Positions 1-8,305 of a stretch of 55,405 bases of DNA are shown here, piece by piece. Where the stretch lies: IMG/VR virus record IMGVR_UViG_3300008107_000064, positions 1-55,405 of that record; one strand, given 5' to 3'. This stretch comes from a virus. Within the stretch, counting starts at the first letter, position 1, and every line of letters begins with the position of its first letter. The notes beneath the pieces were generated by a model. That model was given only the letters and a program-made list of their open reading frames with translations. It did not search any database and was not told the origin of the DNA. The translations under genes and the position numbers were made by a program.

Positions 1-1
1 T

Positions 2-595
2 TGGAATAGCTCTGGGTCTACTGGTGGTTCCGGGGGTGGCGCAGGTGGCAATGCTGCTGGTGGCACACGTTCTGGCTCTGCTGGTAATTCTGGCGGATAT
101 TCTCCGGTCGAAGGTTACGCAGGTGGCTCGTCGTATCATGCACCCGGTGCAGGCGCTGGTGGCGGCGGCGGTGGCGGAGCGTCAATGGTCGGTTATAACG
201 GTCAGTCTGTTTCGCCGTATAAAGGTGGCAATGGCGGGGACGGCGTGCAGTGGCCTGCTTCCTCCGGTACATATTACGGCGGCGGCGGCGGCGGTGCAGG
301 CGTTTCTGCCGGTGCACCAGCGGCGGCTTCTGGTGGTCTTGGCGGCGGCGGTGCTGGTTTTGCTACTGTCCCCGGCGCAAACTGGGGTAGCGGCGTAGCG
401 GGTACTGCTAATACTGGCGGCGGCGGCGGCGGCGGTCGTAATGCAACTGGAGCTTCTGGCGGTTCTGGTGTTGTAATTATTCGTTACCCAGATAGCTACA
501 CAGCAGCGGTTTCGACAACAGGTTCTCCCACAATCACTGTGTCTGGTGGATATCGCACGTATAAGTTTACGGGATCAGGGAGCATCACGTTCTAA
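2..595 (+). CDS. Glycine-rich tail fibre/adhesin, C-terminal part (5' end outside window)
   Basis: The frame is open from base 2, so the start lies outside the window. About 197 residues are visible, dominated by long glycine runs broken by short Ser/Ala/Tyr patches. They end in a compact tail with the motif SGGSGVVIIRYPDSY and a beta-rich finish (TVSGGYRTYKFTGSGSITF). Glycine-rich stretches of this kind occur in phage receptor-binding proteins, where they can form polyglycine-helix sandwiches. The stop overlaps the next ATG by one base (TAATG). It is probably the end of the LamG fibre gene that starts at 54422 at the other end of the window. Role as an adhesin is inferred from composition and place. 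Confidence 0.7.
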   Translation, partial: WNSSGSTGGSGGGAGGNAAGGTRSGSAGNSGGYSPVEGYAGGSSYHAPGAGAGGGGGGGASMVGYNGQSVSPYKGGNGGDGVQWPASSGTYYGGGGGGAGVSAGAPAAASGGLGGGGAGFATVPGANWGSGVAGTANTGGGGGGGRNATGASGGSGVVIIRYPDSYTAAVSTTGSPTITVSGGYRTYKFTGSGSITF

Positions 596-963
596 TGGCA
601 CACTTTGCTCAATTAGACGAGAATAATCTCGTCACTCAGGTGATCGTTGTCAGCAACGATGTCATCAACAATGAACCGTTCCCACAAAGCGAACCAATAG
701 GGATTGCGTTCTGCAAATCGCTGTTTGGTCAAAATACAAATTGGGCGCAGACATCGTATAATGCCAGCTTCCGTTATAACTATGCGGGAATCGGCTATCT
801 GTTTGACGCAACAGCGGGCGCGTTCATTCCTCCGAAGCCTTATCCATCGTGGCTTCTCAACACCCAGACTTTCCAGTGGCAGGCTCCCGTGCCTTATCCA
901 AATAACGGCAAGACATATCAGTGGGATGAAGCAACTCAGTCTTGGGTAGAGGTGGACATCTAA
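595..963 (+). CDS. Conserved phage protein of unknown function, fibre-associated
   Basis: A 122-residue protein with no domain I can name. It opens with MAHFAQLDENNLVTQVIVV, a pattern I recognise from short virion-module proteins of marine and freshwater phages. The rest is rich in Tyr, Trp, Asn and Pro, with FNATAG-like and YPSW/WQAPVPYP segments, suggesting a small beta-rich domain. It overlaps the upstream fibre stop and the downstream ATG by one base each, so it is co-translated with both. Its position right after the fibre gene suggests a fibre cap, chaperone or decoration role; this is inference only. Confidence 0.75.
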   Translation: MAHFAQLDENNLVTQVIVVSNDVINNEPFPQSEPIGIAFCKSLFGQNTNWAQTSYNASFRYNYAGIGYLFDATAGAFIPPKPYPSWLLNTQTFQWQAPVPYPNNGKTYQWDEATQSWVEVDI

Positions 964-1217
964 TGGACTGGCAGACGATTCTCAACTTTGTAGCGGGTGC
1001 AGCCATCGCAGTTGGCGGCTGGTTTGCGCGTGAGCTTTGGGGCGCGGTTAAGTCTTTGCGGGAAGATCTACACCGATTGGAGGTTGAACTTCCAAGCAAC
1101 TACATCCGCAAAGATGAGTTCCAAGAAGGCATCAAAGAGCTAAAAGACATTTGCCGCCAGATTTTTGACAAGGTGGACAGCCTAGAAAAGCGCAAGGCTG
1201 ACAAGAATGGACTATGA
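963..1217 (+). CDS. Small membrane protein with one N-terminal TM segment
   Basis: 84 residues from the ATG overlapping the previous stop (TAATG). An upstream in-frame start at 942 exists, but the overlap start is the natural one. Residues about 5-22 (TILNFVAGAAIAVGGWFA) form one hydrophobic helix. The rest is charged and helical, with an LREDLHRLEVELPSNYIRKDEF stretch of coiled-coil character. It is the first of four consecutive membrane proteins ahead of the endolysin, so a role in lysis (holin accessory, pinholin or antiholin) is plausible but not shown by any motif. Confidence 0.75.
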   Translation: MDWQTILNFVAGAAIAVGGWFARELWGAVKSLREDLHRLEVELPSNYIRKDEFQEGIKELKDICRQIFDKVDSLEKRKADKNGL

Positions 1218-1674
1218 CAACATTACCAAACCTATAGCTGTCGTGACCGCTATGATGAGTGCGGTTGGCGGTGGCTATGCGTTGGTCGATAAGTTTGGGT
1301 GGATGAAGAAAGACATCCTGAAATGGGATGCTGAGCATTTTCAAATATCAAATGGTCCAGCCCATGAGCCTTTTCGGGTGATTGTGGCTCGCCAGAAAAT
1401 CAGGGACGACTGTTTGGTTGAAGACTTCACCCTAGAAGTCAGGGATTCTAACTACATCGTTCACCGTGCAACGCCATCCGTGGTGAAGTTTTCCGGGCCA
1501 GCCAGTCACAATGTAGACAAGCTTGGCTATACGATGACGATTGAAGCGCCGGAAACGGTTACTGCCGGGGAGGCTAAACTTCTGGCCCGGATCAGCTATA
1601 AATGCCCGGAGGGAAATGTCATTATTTCCTATCCAGACCATAAAAACTTAACGTTCAAAATAAAGGAGAAGTAA
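1207..1674 (+). CDS. Membrane-anchored protein of unknown function in the lysis cassette
   Basis: 155 residues, overlapping the previous gene by 11 bases. An N-terminal hydrophobic helix (about residues 8-27, PIAVVTAMMSAVGGGYALVD) is followed by a roughly 120-residue soluble domain with alternating beta-like segments ending in FKIKEK. The layout fits an inner-membrane anchor with a periplasmic or cytosolic beta domain. There is no lipobox or proline-rich stretch, so a classical spanin is not supported. The stop overlaps the next ATG (TAATG). Confidence 0.72.
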   Translation: MDYDNITKPIAVVTAMMSAVGGGYALVDKFGWMKKDILKWDAEHFQISNGPAHEPFRVIVARQKIRDDCLVEDFTLEVRDSNYIVHRATPSVVKFSGPASHNVDKLGYTMTIEAPETVTAGEAKLLARISYKCPEGNVIISYPDHKNLTFKIKEK

Positions 1675-2141
1675 TGGATCCAGCGACCATCTCATTGGTT
1701 TTTGGGATGGCAAAGGGTGCATACGAAGCGATCAAAGCAGGCATCAAGATCGGGCGGGAGATTCAGGGTATGGCTGGCGATGTAGCCAAGCTATACGGTG
1801 CCGTAGGCACTCTGACCCGTCTTTCAGCAGAAAAACCAAAGCCTAAACTTTTCTCAAAGGTCTCCGCCGAAGAAATGGCGATGGACATCGTCGTCAAGCG
1901 CAAACAAGCCGAGGAGTGGTTCAACCAAGTCAAGAACGAGTTCGTGTCAACATACGGGTTGCGCGGATGGCAAGAGGTGGAGAAGGAACTTGTCCGCATC
2001 CAGAAGGAGCAGAAGGCGGCCCGCCTGAAAGCCCAGAAAGAAGCGGAAGAGTTCCAGCGCGAGGTGATGATTGTGCTGGCAATAGGTGGTAGTGTAATTG
2101 CCATCATTGTTGGTGTCTTCATCGTTGCGCTTGTCGTTTAG
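1674..2141 (+). CDS. Helical protein with C-terminal membrane anchor
   Basis: 155 residues. The first part is helical with alternating Gly/Ala and Lys. The middle (about residues 80-130) is highly charged, with repeated KEQKAARLKAQKEAEEF-type heptads, so a coiled coil is likely. Residues about 131-155 form a hydrophobic C-terminal helix (IVLAIGGSVIAIIVGVFIVALVV). The shape is that of a tail-anchored protein. It lies between another membrane protein and the holin, so a lysis or superinfection role is possible. I do not recognise the family. Confidence 0.72.
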   Translation: MDPATISLVFGMAKGAYEAIKAGIKIGREIQGMAGDVAKLYGAVGTLTRLSAEKPKPKLFSKVSAEEMAMDIVVKRKQAEEWFNQVKNEFVSTYGLRGWQEVEKELVRIQKEQKAARLKAQKEAEEFQREVMIVLAIGGSVIAIIVGVFIVALVV

Positions 2142-2150
2142 GAGGGGATC

Positions 2151-2675
2151 ATGGACTTGCTCAAAACATTCGGCCCGCTGCTCCAGCAAGTTGCGCCTAG
2201 CCTCGCCACGGCCTTGGGAGGCCCGCTGGCTGGCATGGCTGTCAAAACCCTATCCAACGTCCTCCTCGGTCACGAAGCCGGTTCTGAGGACGATGTGAAG
2301 GCAGCTCTTGAGAACGCATCACCCGAAACGCTGGCGCAGCTCAAGCAGATCGACGCCGAGTTCAAGATCCGCATGAAGGAACTGGACATCGACCTTGAGC
2401 GCATTGCCGCTTCTGACCGAGACAGCGCCCGCAAGATGCAGACGGCCACCCAAGACTGGGTGCCGAGAATGTTAGCCCTTCTTATAACTATTGGTTTCTT
2501 TGGCATTCTGGTGTGGATGCTGATGAAGGGCATGCCGCAGACCGGCACCGAAGCCTTGTTGATGATGCTTGGCGCATTGGGGACAGCATGGACTGGGGTC
2601 ATAAACTTCTATTATGGTTCAAGCGCGGGGTCCAAAGAGAAGAACAATATTCTGGCTCAAAAGGACGGCAAGTAA
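2151..2675 (+). CDS. Holin, three-TM gene-transfer-agent type
   Basis: 174 residues with RBS AGGAGGGG seven or so bases before ATG. It resembles the 3TM holin family named from gene transfer agents. There is a Gly/Ala-rich amphipathic N-terminus, a charged helix with the family hallmark DRDSARKMQ followed by WVPRML, then two strong hydrophobic segments (LLITIGFFGILVWMLM and ALLMMLGALGTAWTGVINF). The C-terminus is charged. Holins collect in the inner membrane and open it at a set time, releasing the endolysin. The endolysin is the next gene and starts on this gene's stop codon. Family assignment is by motif recall. Confidence 0.85.
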   Translation: MDLLKTFGPLLQQVAPSLATALGGPLAGMAVKTLSNVLLGHEAGSEDDVKAALENASPETLAQLKQIDAEFKIRMKELDIDLERIAASDRDSARKMQTATQDWVPRMLALLITIGFFGILVWMLMKGMPQTGTEALLMMLGALGTAWTGVINFYYGSSAGSKEKNNILAQKDGK

Positions 2676-3274
2676 TGAACTTCTTTGGCGACGCCCGCAA
2701 AGTCACCCCCGAAGACATCGACCTGATTGCGCAGAGCATCAATGTCGAGCCCGCCGCTTTCCGCGCTGTCATCGCCGTCGAGGCAGCAGGATCCGGCTTT
2801 GACAAGGCCGGGCGCCCCAAGGCGCTTTTCGAGCGGCACCACTTCTACAAGCACCTGAAGGACGCGCCGGGCTTGCTGGCCAATGCAGAGGCCGAGGGCC
2901 TTGCCTATCCCAAGTGGGGCACCAAGCCCTATCCCAAAGGCTCTGACGCCGTCTATGCCGAGATCGAACGCGCCTGCGCCATCGACGAAGAGGCCGCGCT
3001 TCTTTCCACATCTTGGGGTCTTGGCCAGATCATGGGCTCCAACTTCAAGATGGCCGGCTGCCCCTCTGTCTTCCAGATGGTCAAAGAGGCCTGCGAATCG
3101 GAAGCCAATCAACTGAGCCACATGGCTGCCTTCATCCGGGCCGCCGGCTTGCAGGACGAGCTGATGACAAAGAACTGGGCCAAGTTCGCCCGTGGCTACA
3201 ATGGCCCCGGCTATGCCCAGAACGCCTATGATGTTAAGCTGGCACAGGCTTACGGGAAGTATTCTAATGCCTGA
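2675..3274 (+). CDS. Endolysin, N-acetylmuramidase family
   Basis: 199 residues. The pattern fits the phage N-acetylmuramidase family (DUF3380-type): VIAVEAAGSGFD with likely catalytic Glu36, ALFERHHFYKHL at 50-61, STSWGLGQIMGSNF at about 110-123, and FARGYNGPGYAQNAYD near 170-185. The enzyme cleaves the glycan backbone of peptidoglycan at the end of infection. No signal peptide is seen, so export depends on the holin encoded just upstream. The ATG overlaps the holin stop. A second peptidoglycan enzyme, the secreted transglycosylase at 13948, lies in a different operon. Confidence 0.9.
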   Translation: MNFFGDARKVTPEDIDLIAQSINVEPAAFRAVIAVEAAGSGFDKAGRPKALFERHHFYKHLKDAPGLLANAEAEGLAYPKWGTKPYPKGSDAVYAEIERACAIDEEAALLSTSWGLGQIMGSNFKMAGCPSVFQMVKEACESEANQLSHMAAFIRAAGLQDELMTKNWAKFARGYNGPGYAQNAYDVKLAQAYGKYSNA

Positions 3275-3920
3275 GACCATGACCTTCGCCTCCCTTAAGG
3301 AGGACATTCGGCGCTATCTTGAGCGCGGCTTCACGCTCGCGTCTGACCAGATCGTCTATGAGCAGATCCCGCGCCTCATCAATCTGGCCGAGCGCCGCAT
3401 TGCGCGTGAGCTGAAGGTCGAAGGTCTCATCAACGTCGTCACCAGCACCATGCAGGCTGGCCTTGCCGTTTACCCAAAGCCTGACCGCTGGCGCTCAACC
3501 GTCTCATTCAATTATGGCACCGGTGACAACGGCAACGAATACACGCAGCTCTTTGCGCGTTCCTACGAATATGTCCGCGAATATTGGCCCGATCGCACCG
3601 AAACCGGTGCGCCGCTGTTCTACGCTGAATACGACTATAACAACTGGATCGTGGCGCCCACGCCGGATGCCGCTTATCCGTTCGAAGTTCTGGTCTATCA
3701 GCTCTTGCCGCTACTCGATGATGCCAACCAAACAAACTGGCTCACCGATTATGCGCCGCAGGTTCTTCTTTACGGTGCTTTGCTGGAAGCGACCCCGTTC
3801 TTGAAGAACGACGAGCGCATTCAGGTTTGGCAATCCATGTATGACCGCGCCGCGCAGGCGCTCAATGGTGAAGATCTGTCGAAGATCCTTGACCGCTCTG
3901 CCCGTCGCACGGAGGTCTAA
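3267..3920 (+). CDS. Head-tail adaptor protein (SU10 adaptor-like)
   Basis: 217 residues from the ATG at 3267, which overlaps the endolysin stop; a second ATG at 3279 is also possible. The N-terminal helical region (FASLKEDIRRYLERG, then IPRLINLAERRIARELK) is typical of ring-forming adaptor proteins under the portal of SU10-like and related podoviruses. The middle has a beta insertion (WRSTVSFNYGTGDNGNEY), and the C-terminus returns to helices (YAPQVLLYGALLEATPF). In the virion it would join portal to nozzle. The nozzle-like gene lies two genes downstream. The family call is by pattern, not by search. Confidence 0.75.
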   Translation: MPETMTFASLKEDIRRYLERGFTLASDQIVYEQIPRLINLAERRIARELKVEGLINVVTSTMQAGLAVYPKPDRWRSTVSFNYGTGDNGNEYTQLFARSYEYVREYWPDRTETGAPLFYAEYDYNNWIVAPTPDAAYPFEVLVYQLLPLLDDANQTNWLTDYAPQVLLYGALLEATPFLKNDERIQVWQSMYDRAAQALNGEDLSKILDRSARRTEV

Positions 3921-5144
3921 ATGACTACCTATACAGACGTCTTTGGTGGCACAAACATCTATCCGTCCGACGTGTCTTATCTCGCATTCAATTTGAATGC
4001 TTCTGACGTTACTCTGTCATGGCCGACTGAGACCAATGCGCCAGCAGATGGAACGACGATCGCCGCGCGCATCATGAATGTGAACTGCACAGCAGCCGGT
4101 CGAAAAGTCTATCTTCCTCCTGCAAATCAATCCGGCCCCGGCCAGCCCTTCCTGTTTAACAATGTCGGCAGCACAACTTTCACAATCGTCGGCAGCACAG
4201 GCACCGTGATCTGCACTGTTGCGTCTGGCACCTTGTGGCAGGTCTACATGACCGGCAACAGCAATGCTGCCGGCGTGTGGTCGTCTTATCAGTTCGGGTC
4301 AACGACATCTATCGCCACTGCTGGCGCTCTTGCAGGTGCTGGTCTCAAGGCCATCACAACGACGCTCAATCAAGCGATCTCTGTCACAACGCTGAACTCC
4401 AATTATACGCTCGGCGCGGCAGAACGTGCTCAGTTCATCAACTGGACTGGCGCGAGCGGCACGGTTTCTTTCGCTGCGGCATCAACATTGGGATCAGACT
4501 GGTTCTGCTACATCCGCAACAGCGGGTCGAGCAACATCACTCTTGACCCAAGCTCGGCTGAACTGATCGACGGCGGCTCGACGCTTGTGATCGCGCCTGA
4601 AGATTCGTGCATGATTATCTGCGACGGCGTCGGTTTCTACACCGTCGGTCTGACGCAGGCTACGGCGGGAACATTTGACTATCTCGCAATCGACGTGTCA
4701 GGCACTGGCAATTATACGCTTTCCACATTTGAGCTGGACCGAATTGCCTACAATCTGTTTGGAACGCTGACTGGAAATCGAAACATCATCGTGCCGGCCA
4801 CGATCCAACAGTATTGGATTACCAATGACACGACAGGTGCCTACACTCTGACAGTGAAAACATCAGCAGGCACTGGCATTGTCGTTCCGCAGGGCGAAGC
4901 GCAAATCTTGTATTGCGACGGCACAAACGTCGTTCAGGCCCAGACAAGCGCTGGCATTGCAACGCCGATCCCGATCGCAGATGGCGGGACAGGCGCAACA
5001 ACTGCATCTGGCGCCCGCGTGAATCTTGGTGGCACAACGGTTGGTATCTCGCTCTTCACTGCTGCAAGCGCAGCGGCGGCTCGCAATGATATCAATGCGC
5101 CATCCGTCGATGAAACCATTCAATACGCACTGGCGCTTGGCTGA
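3921..5144 (+). CDS. Structural protein, tail fibre-like
   Basis: 407 residues, starting at the base after the adaptor stop. Repetitive beta-strand character dominates (VTLSWPTET, TTLNSNYTLGAAERAQFINW, NYTLSTFELDRIAYN). Near the C-terminus is the motif IPIADGGTGATTASGARVNLG, common in phage tail-fibre proteins just before their distal or attachment end. The repeated NYTL-x6-ER/DR pattern suggests at least two copies of one beta module (around residues 150-200 and 250-300). It probably forms a side fibre or appendage at the connector. The specific partner is unknown. Confidence 0.7.
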   Translation: MTTYTDVFGGTNIYPSDVSYLAFNLNASDVTLSWPTETNAPADGTTIAARIMNVNCTAAGRKVYLPPANQSGPGQPFLFNNVGSTTFTIVGSTGTVICTVASGTLWQVYMTGNSNAAGVWSSYQFGSTTSIATAGALAGAGLKAITTTLNQAISVTTLNSNYTLGAAERAQFINWTGASGTVSFAAASTLGSDWFCYIRNSGSSNITLDPSSAELIDGGSTLVIAPEDSCMIICDGVGFYTVGLTQATAGTFDYLAIDVSGTGNYTLSTFELDRIAYNLFGTLTGNRNIIVPATIQQYWITNDTTGAYTLTVKTSAGTGIVVPQGEAQILYCDGTNVVQAQTSAGIATPIPIADGGTGATTASGARVNLGGTTVGISLFTAASAAAARNDINAPSVDETIQYALALG

Positions 5145-6679
5145 TGGCACCCACACCATACATCATCAAGTCTCTTCCCGGCATCAAGCGCGACGGTACG
5201 CGCTTTGAGAACGGGTTCTATGTTGATGGGCAGTGGGTCAGGTTCCAGCGTGGCTTGCCGCGCAAGATGTGGGGCTATCGTCGCATCAGCAATGAAATGC
5301 CTGAGATTGCACGCGGCCTGAGCGGTTACAATCAGAACGGTCTTCTGTACCTGATGACCGGCAGCAAGAGCTATCTCACACAGTTTCAGGTTAATCAGAA
5401 CGGTCTTGTCACATCTATCAATGACCGCACGCCGACTGCGTTCCCTGCAAATGATGCTCACCTGTGGACGTTTGATACCAGCTTCGACTCTGTCGGAGTT
5501 TCACCGGGCTCATACATCTTCGCGCATCCCGGTCACAACCTTGTCGAGATCGACAGCGACACGACTGCAAGCCTTTATTGGGGCCTTGTCAATGACACGG
5601 CGGATCTGACGGCTAACACGGCACCAGCAGTGTCCGGCGGTGTTGTCAGTCTGTATCCTTATGTCTTCGTCTACGGTTCCAACGGCTTTGTGGCATGGTG
5701 CGTTCCAAACAGCCCGAACGATTGGTCTGGATCAGGCTCTGGATCAGCATATGTCACGTCACAAAAGATCGTGGCTTCTTTGCCGCTGCGCGCCGGTCCC
5801 GGCAATGCGCCAGCAGGCTTGTTCTGGTCCTTGGATAGCTTGGTGCGCGCGACATTTGTCGGCGGATCCGCTGTCTTCCAGTTCGACACCATCACATCTC
5901 AGACGTCGATACTGTCATCGCAATCGCCGATCGAATACGATGGAATCTTCTACTGGTGCGGCGTTGACCGCTTCTTGATGTTCAACGGTGTCGTGCGCGA
6001 GATCCCGAACCAGCTCAATCAAAACTGGTTCTTCGACAATTTGAACTATGCTCAGCGTCAGAAGGTCTTTTCCTACAAGGTGCCGCGTTTTGGTGAAATC
6101 TGGTGGTGCTATCCGCGAGGTGATGCGACCGAGTGCACGCACGCTGTCATCTACAACGTACGCGAAAACACTTGGTACGATACAGAGCTGCCAAACGGCG
6201 GGCGCTCGGCTGGCAAGTTCGTGACGGTGTATCAGTATCCCATCACGACCGGCACTCAAGAAACCGACGCAGGCTTCTACAAGCTTTGGCAGATGGAGTT
6301 CGGCGTCGATGAAATCGACGGCACGCAGATCAATTCGATCCCGTCATACTTCCAGACCGCCGACATCTCAGCAGTTGCTGATCAGCAGCAGCCGAAGAAC
6401 CGCTCACTGCGTGTGGCTTATATCGAGCCTGACTTTATCCAAGAAGGCGAAATGACCTGTCAGGTCACCGGCAGGGCCAACGCCCGATCGCCTGAAGTCA
6501 CCAGCTCCGAGCATGCCTTCCCTGCTACGGCTGCAACGCCTCAAGAGCAGGTGGTCTTCTTCAAGGAAACTCGGCGCGAAATGCGCTTCATCTTCAAATC
6601 CAATGTGGTCGGCGGCGATTACCAGATGGGTCAATGCATCGCCCACATTGAAACCAGCGACGGGACGCTCCTTGGATGA
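5144..6679 (+). CDS. Tail nozzle-like protein (packaged-DNA stabilisation type)
   Basis: 511 residues, starting on the previous stop (TGATG). It opens with a short basic region (RDGTRFENGFYVDGQWVRF), followed by repeated beta-blade-like segments with YPYVFVYGSNGFVAW, FYWCGVDRFLMFNGVVREI and WWCYPRG. The overall look is a beta-propeller of the sort seen in P22 gp10-type and other podoviral nozzle proteins, which close the tail channel and hold packaged DNA. It follows the adaptor, as expected for that role. The C-terminal 90 residues are a separate beta domain. Assignment rests on layout and composition, so the exact family is uncertain. Confidence 0.68.
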   Translation: MAPTPYIIKSLPGIKRDGTRFENGFYVDGQWVRFQRGLPRKMWGYRRISNEMPEIARGLSGYNQNGLLYLMTGSKSYLTQFQVNQNGLVTSINDRTPTAFPANDAHLWTFDTSFDSVGVSPGSYIFAHPGHNLVEIDSDTTASLYWGLVNDTADLTANTAPAVSGGVVSLYPYVFVYGSNGFVAWCVPNSPNDWSGSGSGSAYVTSQKIVASLPLRAGPGNAPAGLFWSLDSLVRATFVGGSAVFQFDTITSQTSILSSQSPIEYDGIFYWCGVDRFLMFNGVVREIPNQLNQNWFFDNLNYAQRQKVFSYKVPRFGEIWWCYPRGDATECTHAVIYNVRENTWYDTELPNGGRSAGKFVTVYQYPITTGTQETDAGFYKLWQMEFGVDEIDGTQINSIPSYFQTADISAVADQQQPKNRSLRVAYIEPDFIQEGEMTCQVTGRANARSPEVTSSEHAFPATAATPQEQVVFFKETRREMRFIFKSNVVGGDYQMGQCIAHIETSDGTLLG

Positions 6680-6912
6680 TCGACCCTCGCGGCATGACTG
6701 TTACTGACTGGACCGATTCGATGGTCTATACTCTGGAGCAATACGGGACGGTCGGGCGTCTCGATGATCCAGATCGGTGGCAGAACTGGGCTCTGGGTGT
6801 GGTCTCGCTCTTCAAGGTCGGAGAGCAAAACCCGCCAAACCCATTGAATTATGATAACTGGCAAGAGTGGGCATTTGCTTTCACCCGTGCCGTAAACCTT
6901 CCCGGTGGCTGA
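6676..6912 (+). CDS. Small conserved virion-module protein of unknown function
   Basis: 78 residues, overlapping the nozzle-like gene by four bases (ATGA). It is Trp-rich (TDWTDSMVY, DRWQNWALGVVSLF, YDNWQEWAFAF) with two similar DxWQxWA repeats, suggesting a small helical protein with an internal duplication. No known domain was recognised. Its place between the nozzle-like protein and the internal proteins suggests a minor tail component. Confidence 0.7.
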   Translation: MIDPRGMTVTDWTDSMVYTLEQYGTVGRLDDPDRWQNWALGVVSLFKVGEQNPPNPLNYDNWQEWAFAFTRAVNLPGG

Positions 6913-6913
6913 C

Positions 6914-8305
6914 ATGACGATCTACTCACCCGACTATCCTGCCAACTACCAGCCTCTGGCCAATGATGCCGCCGATTCGTCGTTTCGCGGCAATCCCATG
7001 GCGGCCTTTTACGAAGGCGGTCGCGTAGGTACGAAACCTGTCAGCATTCGCGTGCCGAGCGAGCCGGCCAATTATGCCAAGGGCGGCCTCGCAGCAGAAG
7101 CCCGCCGGGTTCGAGATGCAGGCGTCGGTGGCGACGAGCTGATCATCCACATCAACCGTGACGAATACGAACAGCTCAAGGAGCAGTGGGGCGAGCCTAC
7201 GATCAACCCGCACACCGGCATGCCTCAGTTCACGCCCTTCTATAAGCAGAAGTGGTTTGCCCCCGTTGCAGCGCTGGCTTCTGCCGCGCTTATGGCGACA
7301 GGTGTGGGCGCTCCGCTTGGCGCTGCTATCCTGCCTGCTTCGCTGGCTGGTGAGACTATTGCAGGCGCTGCTCTGCCCAGCCTTGTCGGCAACGCCCTCA
7401 TTGGCGCTGGCACGGGTGCTATCACCGGCGGCAGCAAGGGAGCCCTCACTGGTGCGGCTCTGGGCGGCCTTGGGACGCTTGCTATGGGCGCTCTGGGCTC
7501 CACTGCCCCCAGCGTCACCGGCACCGGCTCAGAGGGCTTCTCTGGCTGGTGGAGCCGCATGGGCTCTGGTGATTATTTTGGTGGAGCAGCAGCGGCTGAT
7601 AAAACTGCAAAGCTTTACCCCTTGAATGCACTTGACCCAACGTCTGCATCTGTTGGCCCATATGGGCCACAAGTTCCTCCCGGCTCAGAGGGAGCTTTTG
7701 AAGCTGCTTCTAAAGCAGGGAAAGCGGTAGCAGAGGGTGCTTCGCCCTACATTGCTCCCGGAACTGCTAAAAGTGCGGGGCTTCTTGGCGGTCTTATGGA
7801 TTCCAAGATGGCTATCCCAGCGGCTCTGTTGGCCGCGTCGGCTCTTGGTGGCGGTGGGGCTCAGAAGCTTCCCACGGCGGCTGCCGGATCAACGGCTAAT
7901 ACGACCGATCCCAACATGACCAAGCGGCTTGAGACTGCACCTCTAACACGCACGCGCATGGCTATGCCGGACAATTATTATACCTATGGCTCGACAGGCG
8001 AAAAACGCTACTATGCGGCCAAGCAGGAAGACGAGACGCCGATCGTAAATGCTGCCACTGGCGGCCCGTTGAGCCGCTTCGTGCAGGGCGGAGGCACTGG
8101 CAGATCCGATAGCATTGATGCTAAACTCTCGGACGGTGAATACGTCATTGACGCCGAGACCGTTGCGCTTCTTGGCGATGGATCTTCAAAGGCCGGGGCC
8201 AAGCGCCTCGACCAGTTCCGTGCTAACATCCGCAAGCAGAAAGGCCGCGAGCTGGCAAAGGGCAAGTTTAGCGCCGATGCCAAGCGACCGGAGGAGTACA
8301 TCTAA
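6914..8305 (+). CDS. Internal/ejection-type virion protein with Gly/Ala membrane-active region
   Basis: 463 residues from the ATG at 6914; a GTG at 6905 is an alternative. Two early motifs, FYEGGRVG and NYAKGGLAAEARR, precede a 100-residue Ala/Gly-rich hydrophobic region (about 115-215) that could cross membranes. The C-terminus carries LSDGEYVIDAETVALLG followed by a basic helix rich in Lys/Arg, a motif I know from podoviral internal proteins of aquatic phages. A role in forming the DNA ejection conduit fits the composition and the run of similar genes downstream. No enzyme motif is seen. Confidence 0.65.
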   Translation: MTIYSPDYPANYQPLANDAADSSFRGNPMAAFYEGGRVGTKPVSIRVPSEPANYAKGGLAAEARRVRDAGVGGDELIIHINRDEYEQLKEQWGEPTINPHTGMPQFTPFYKQKWFAPVAALASAALMATGVGAPLGAAILPASLAGETIAGAALPSLVGNALIGAGTGAITGGSKGALTGAALGGLGTLAMGALGSTAPSVTGTGSEGFSGWWSRMGSGDYFGGAAAADKTAKLYPLNALDPTSASVGPYGPQVPPGSEGAFEAASKAGKAVAEGASPYIAPGTAKSAGLLGGLMDSKMAIPAALLAASALGGGGAQKLPTAAAGSTANTTDPNMTKRLETAPLTRTRMAMPDNYYTYGSTGEKRYYAAKQEDETPIVNAATGGPLSRFVQGGGTGRSDSIDAKLSDGEYVIDAETVALLGDGSSKAGAKRLDQFRANIRKQKGRELAKGKFSADAKRPEEYI

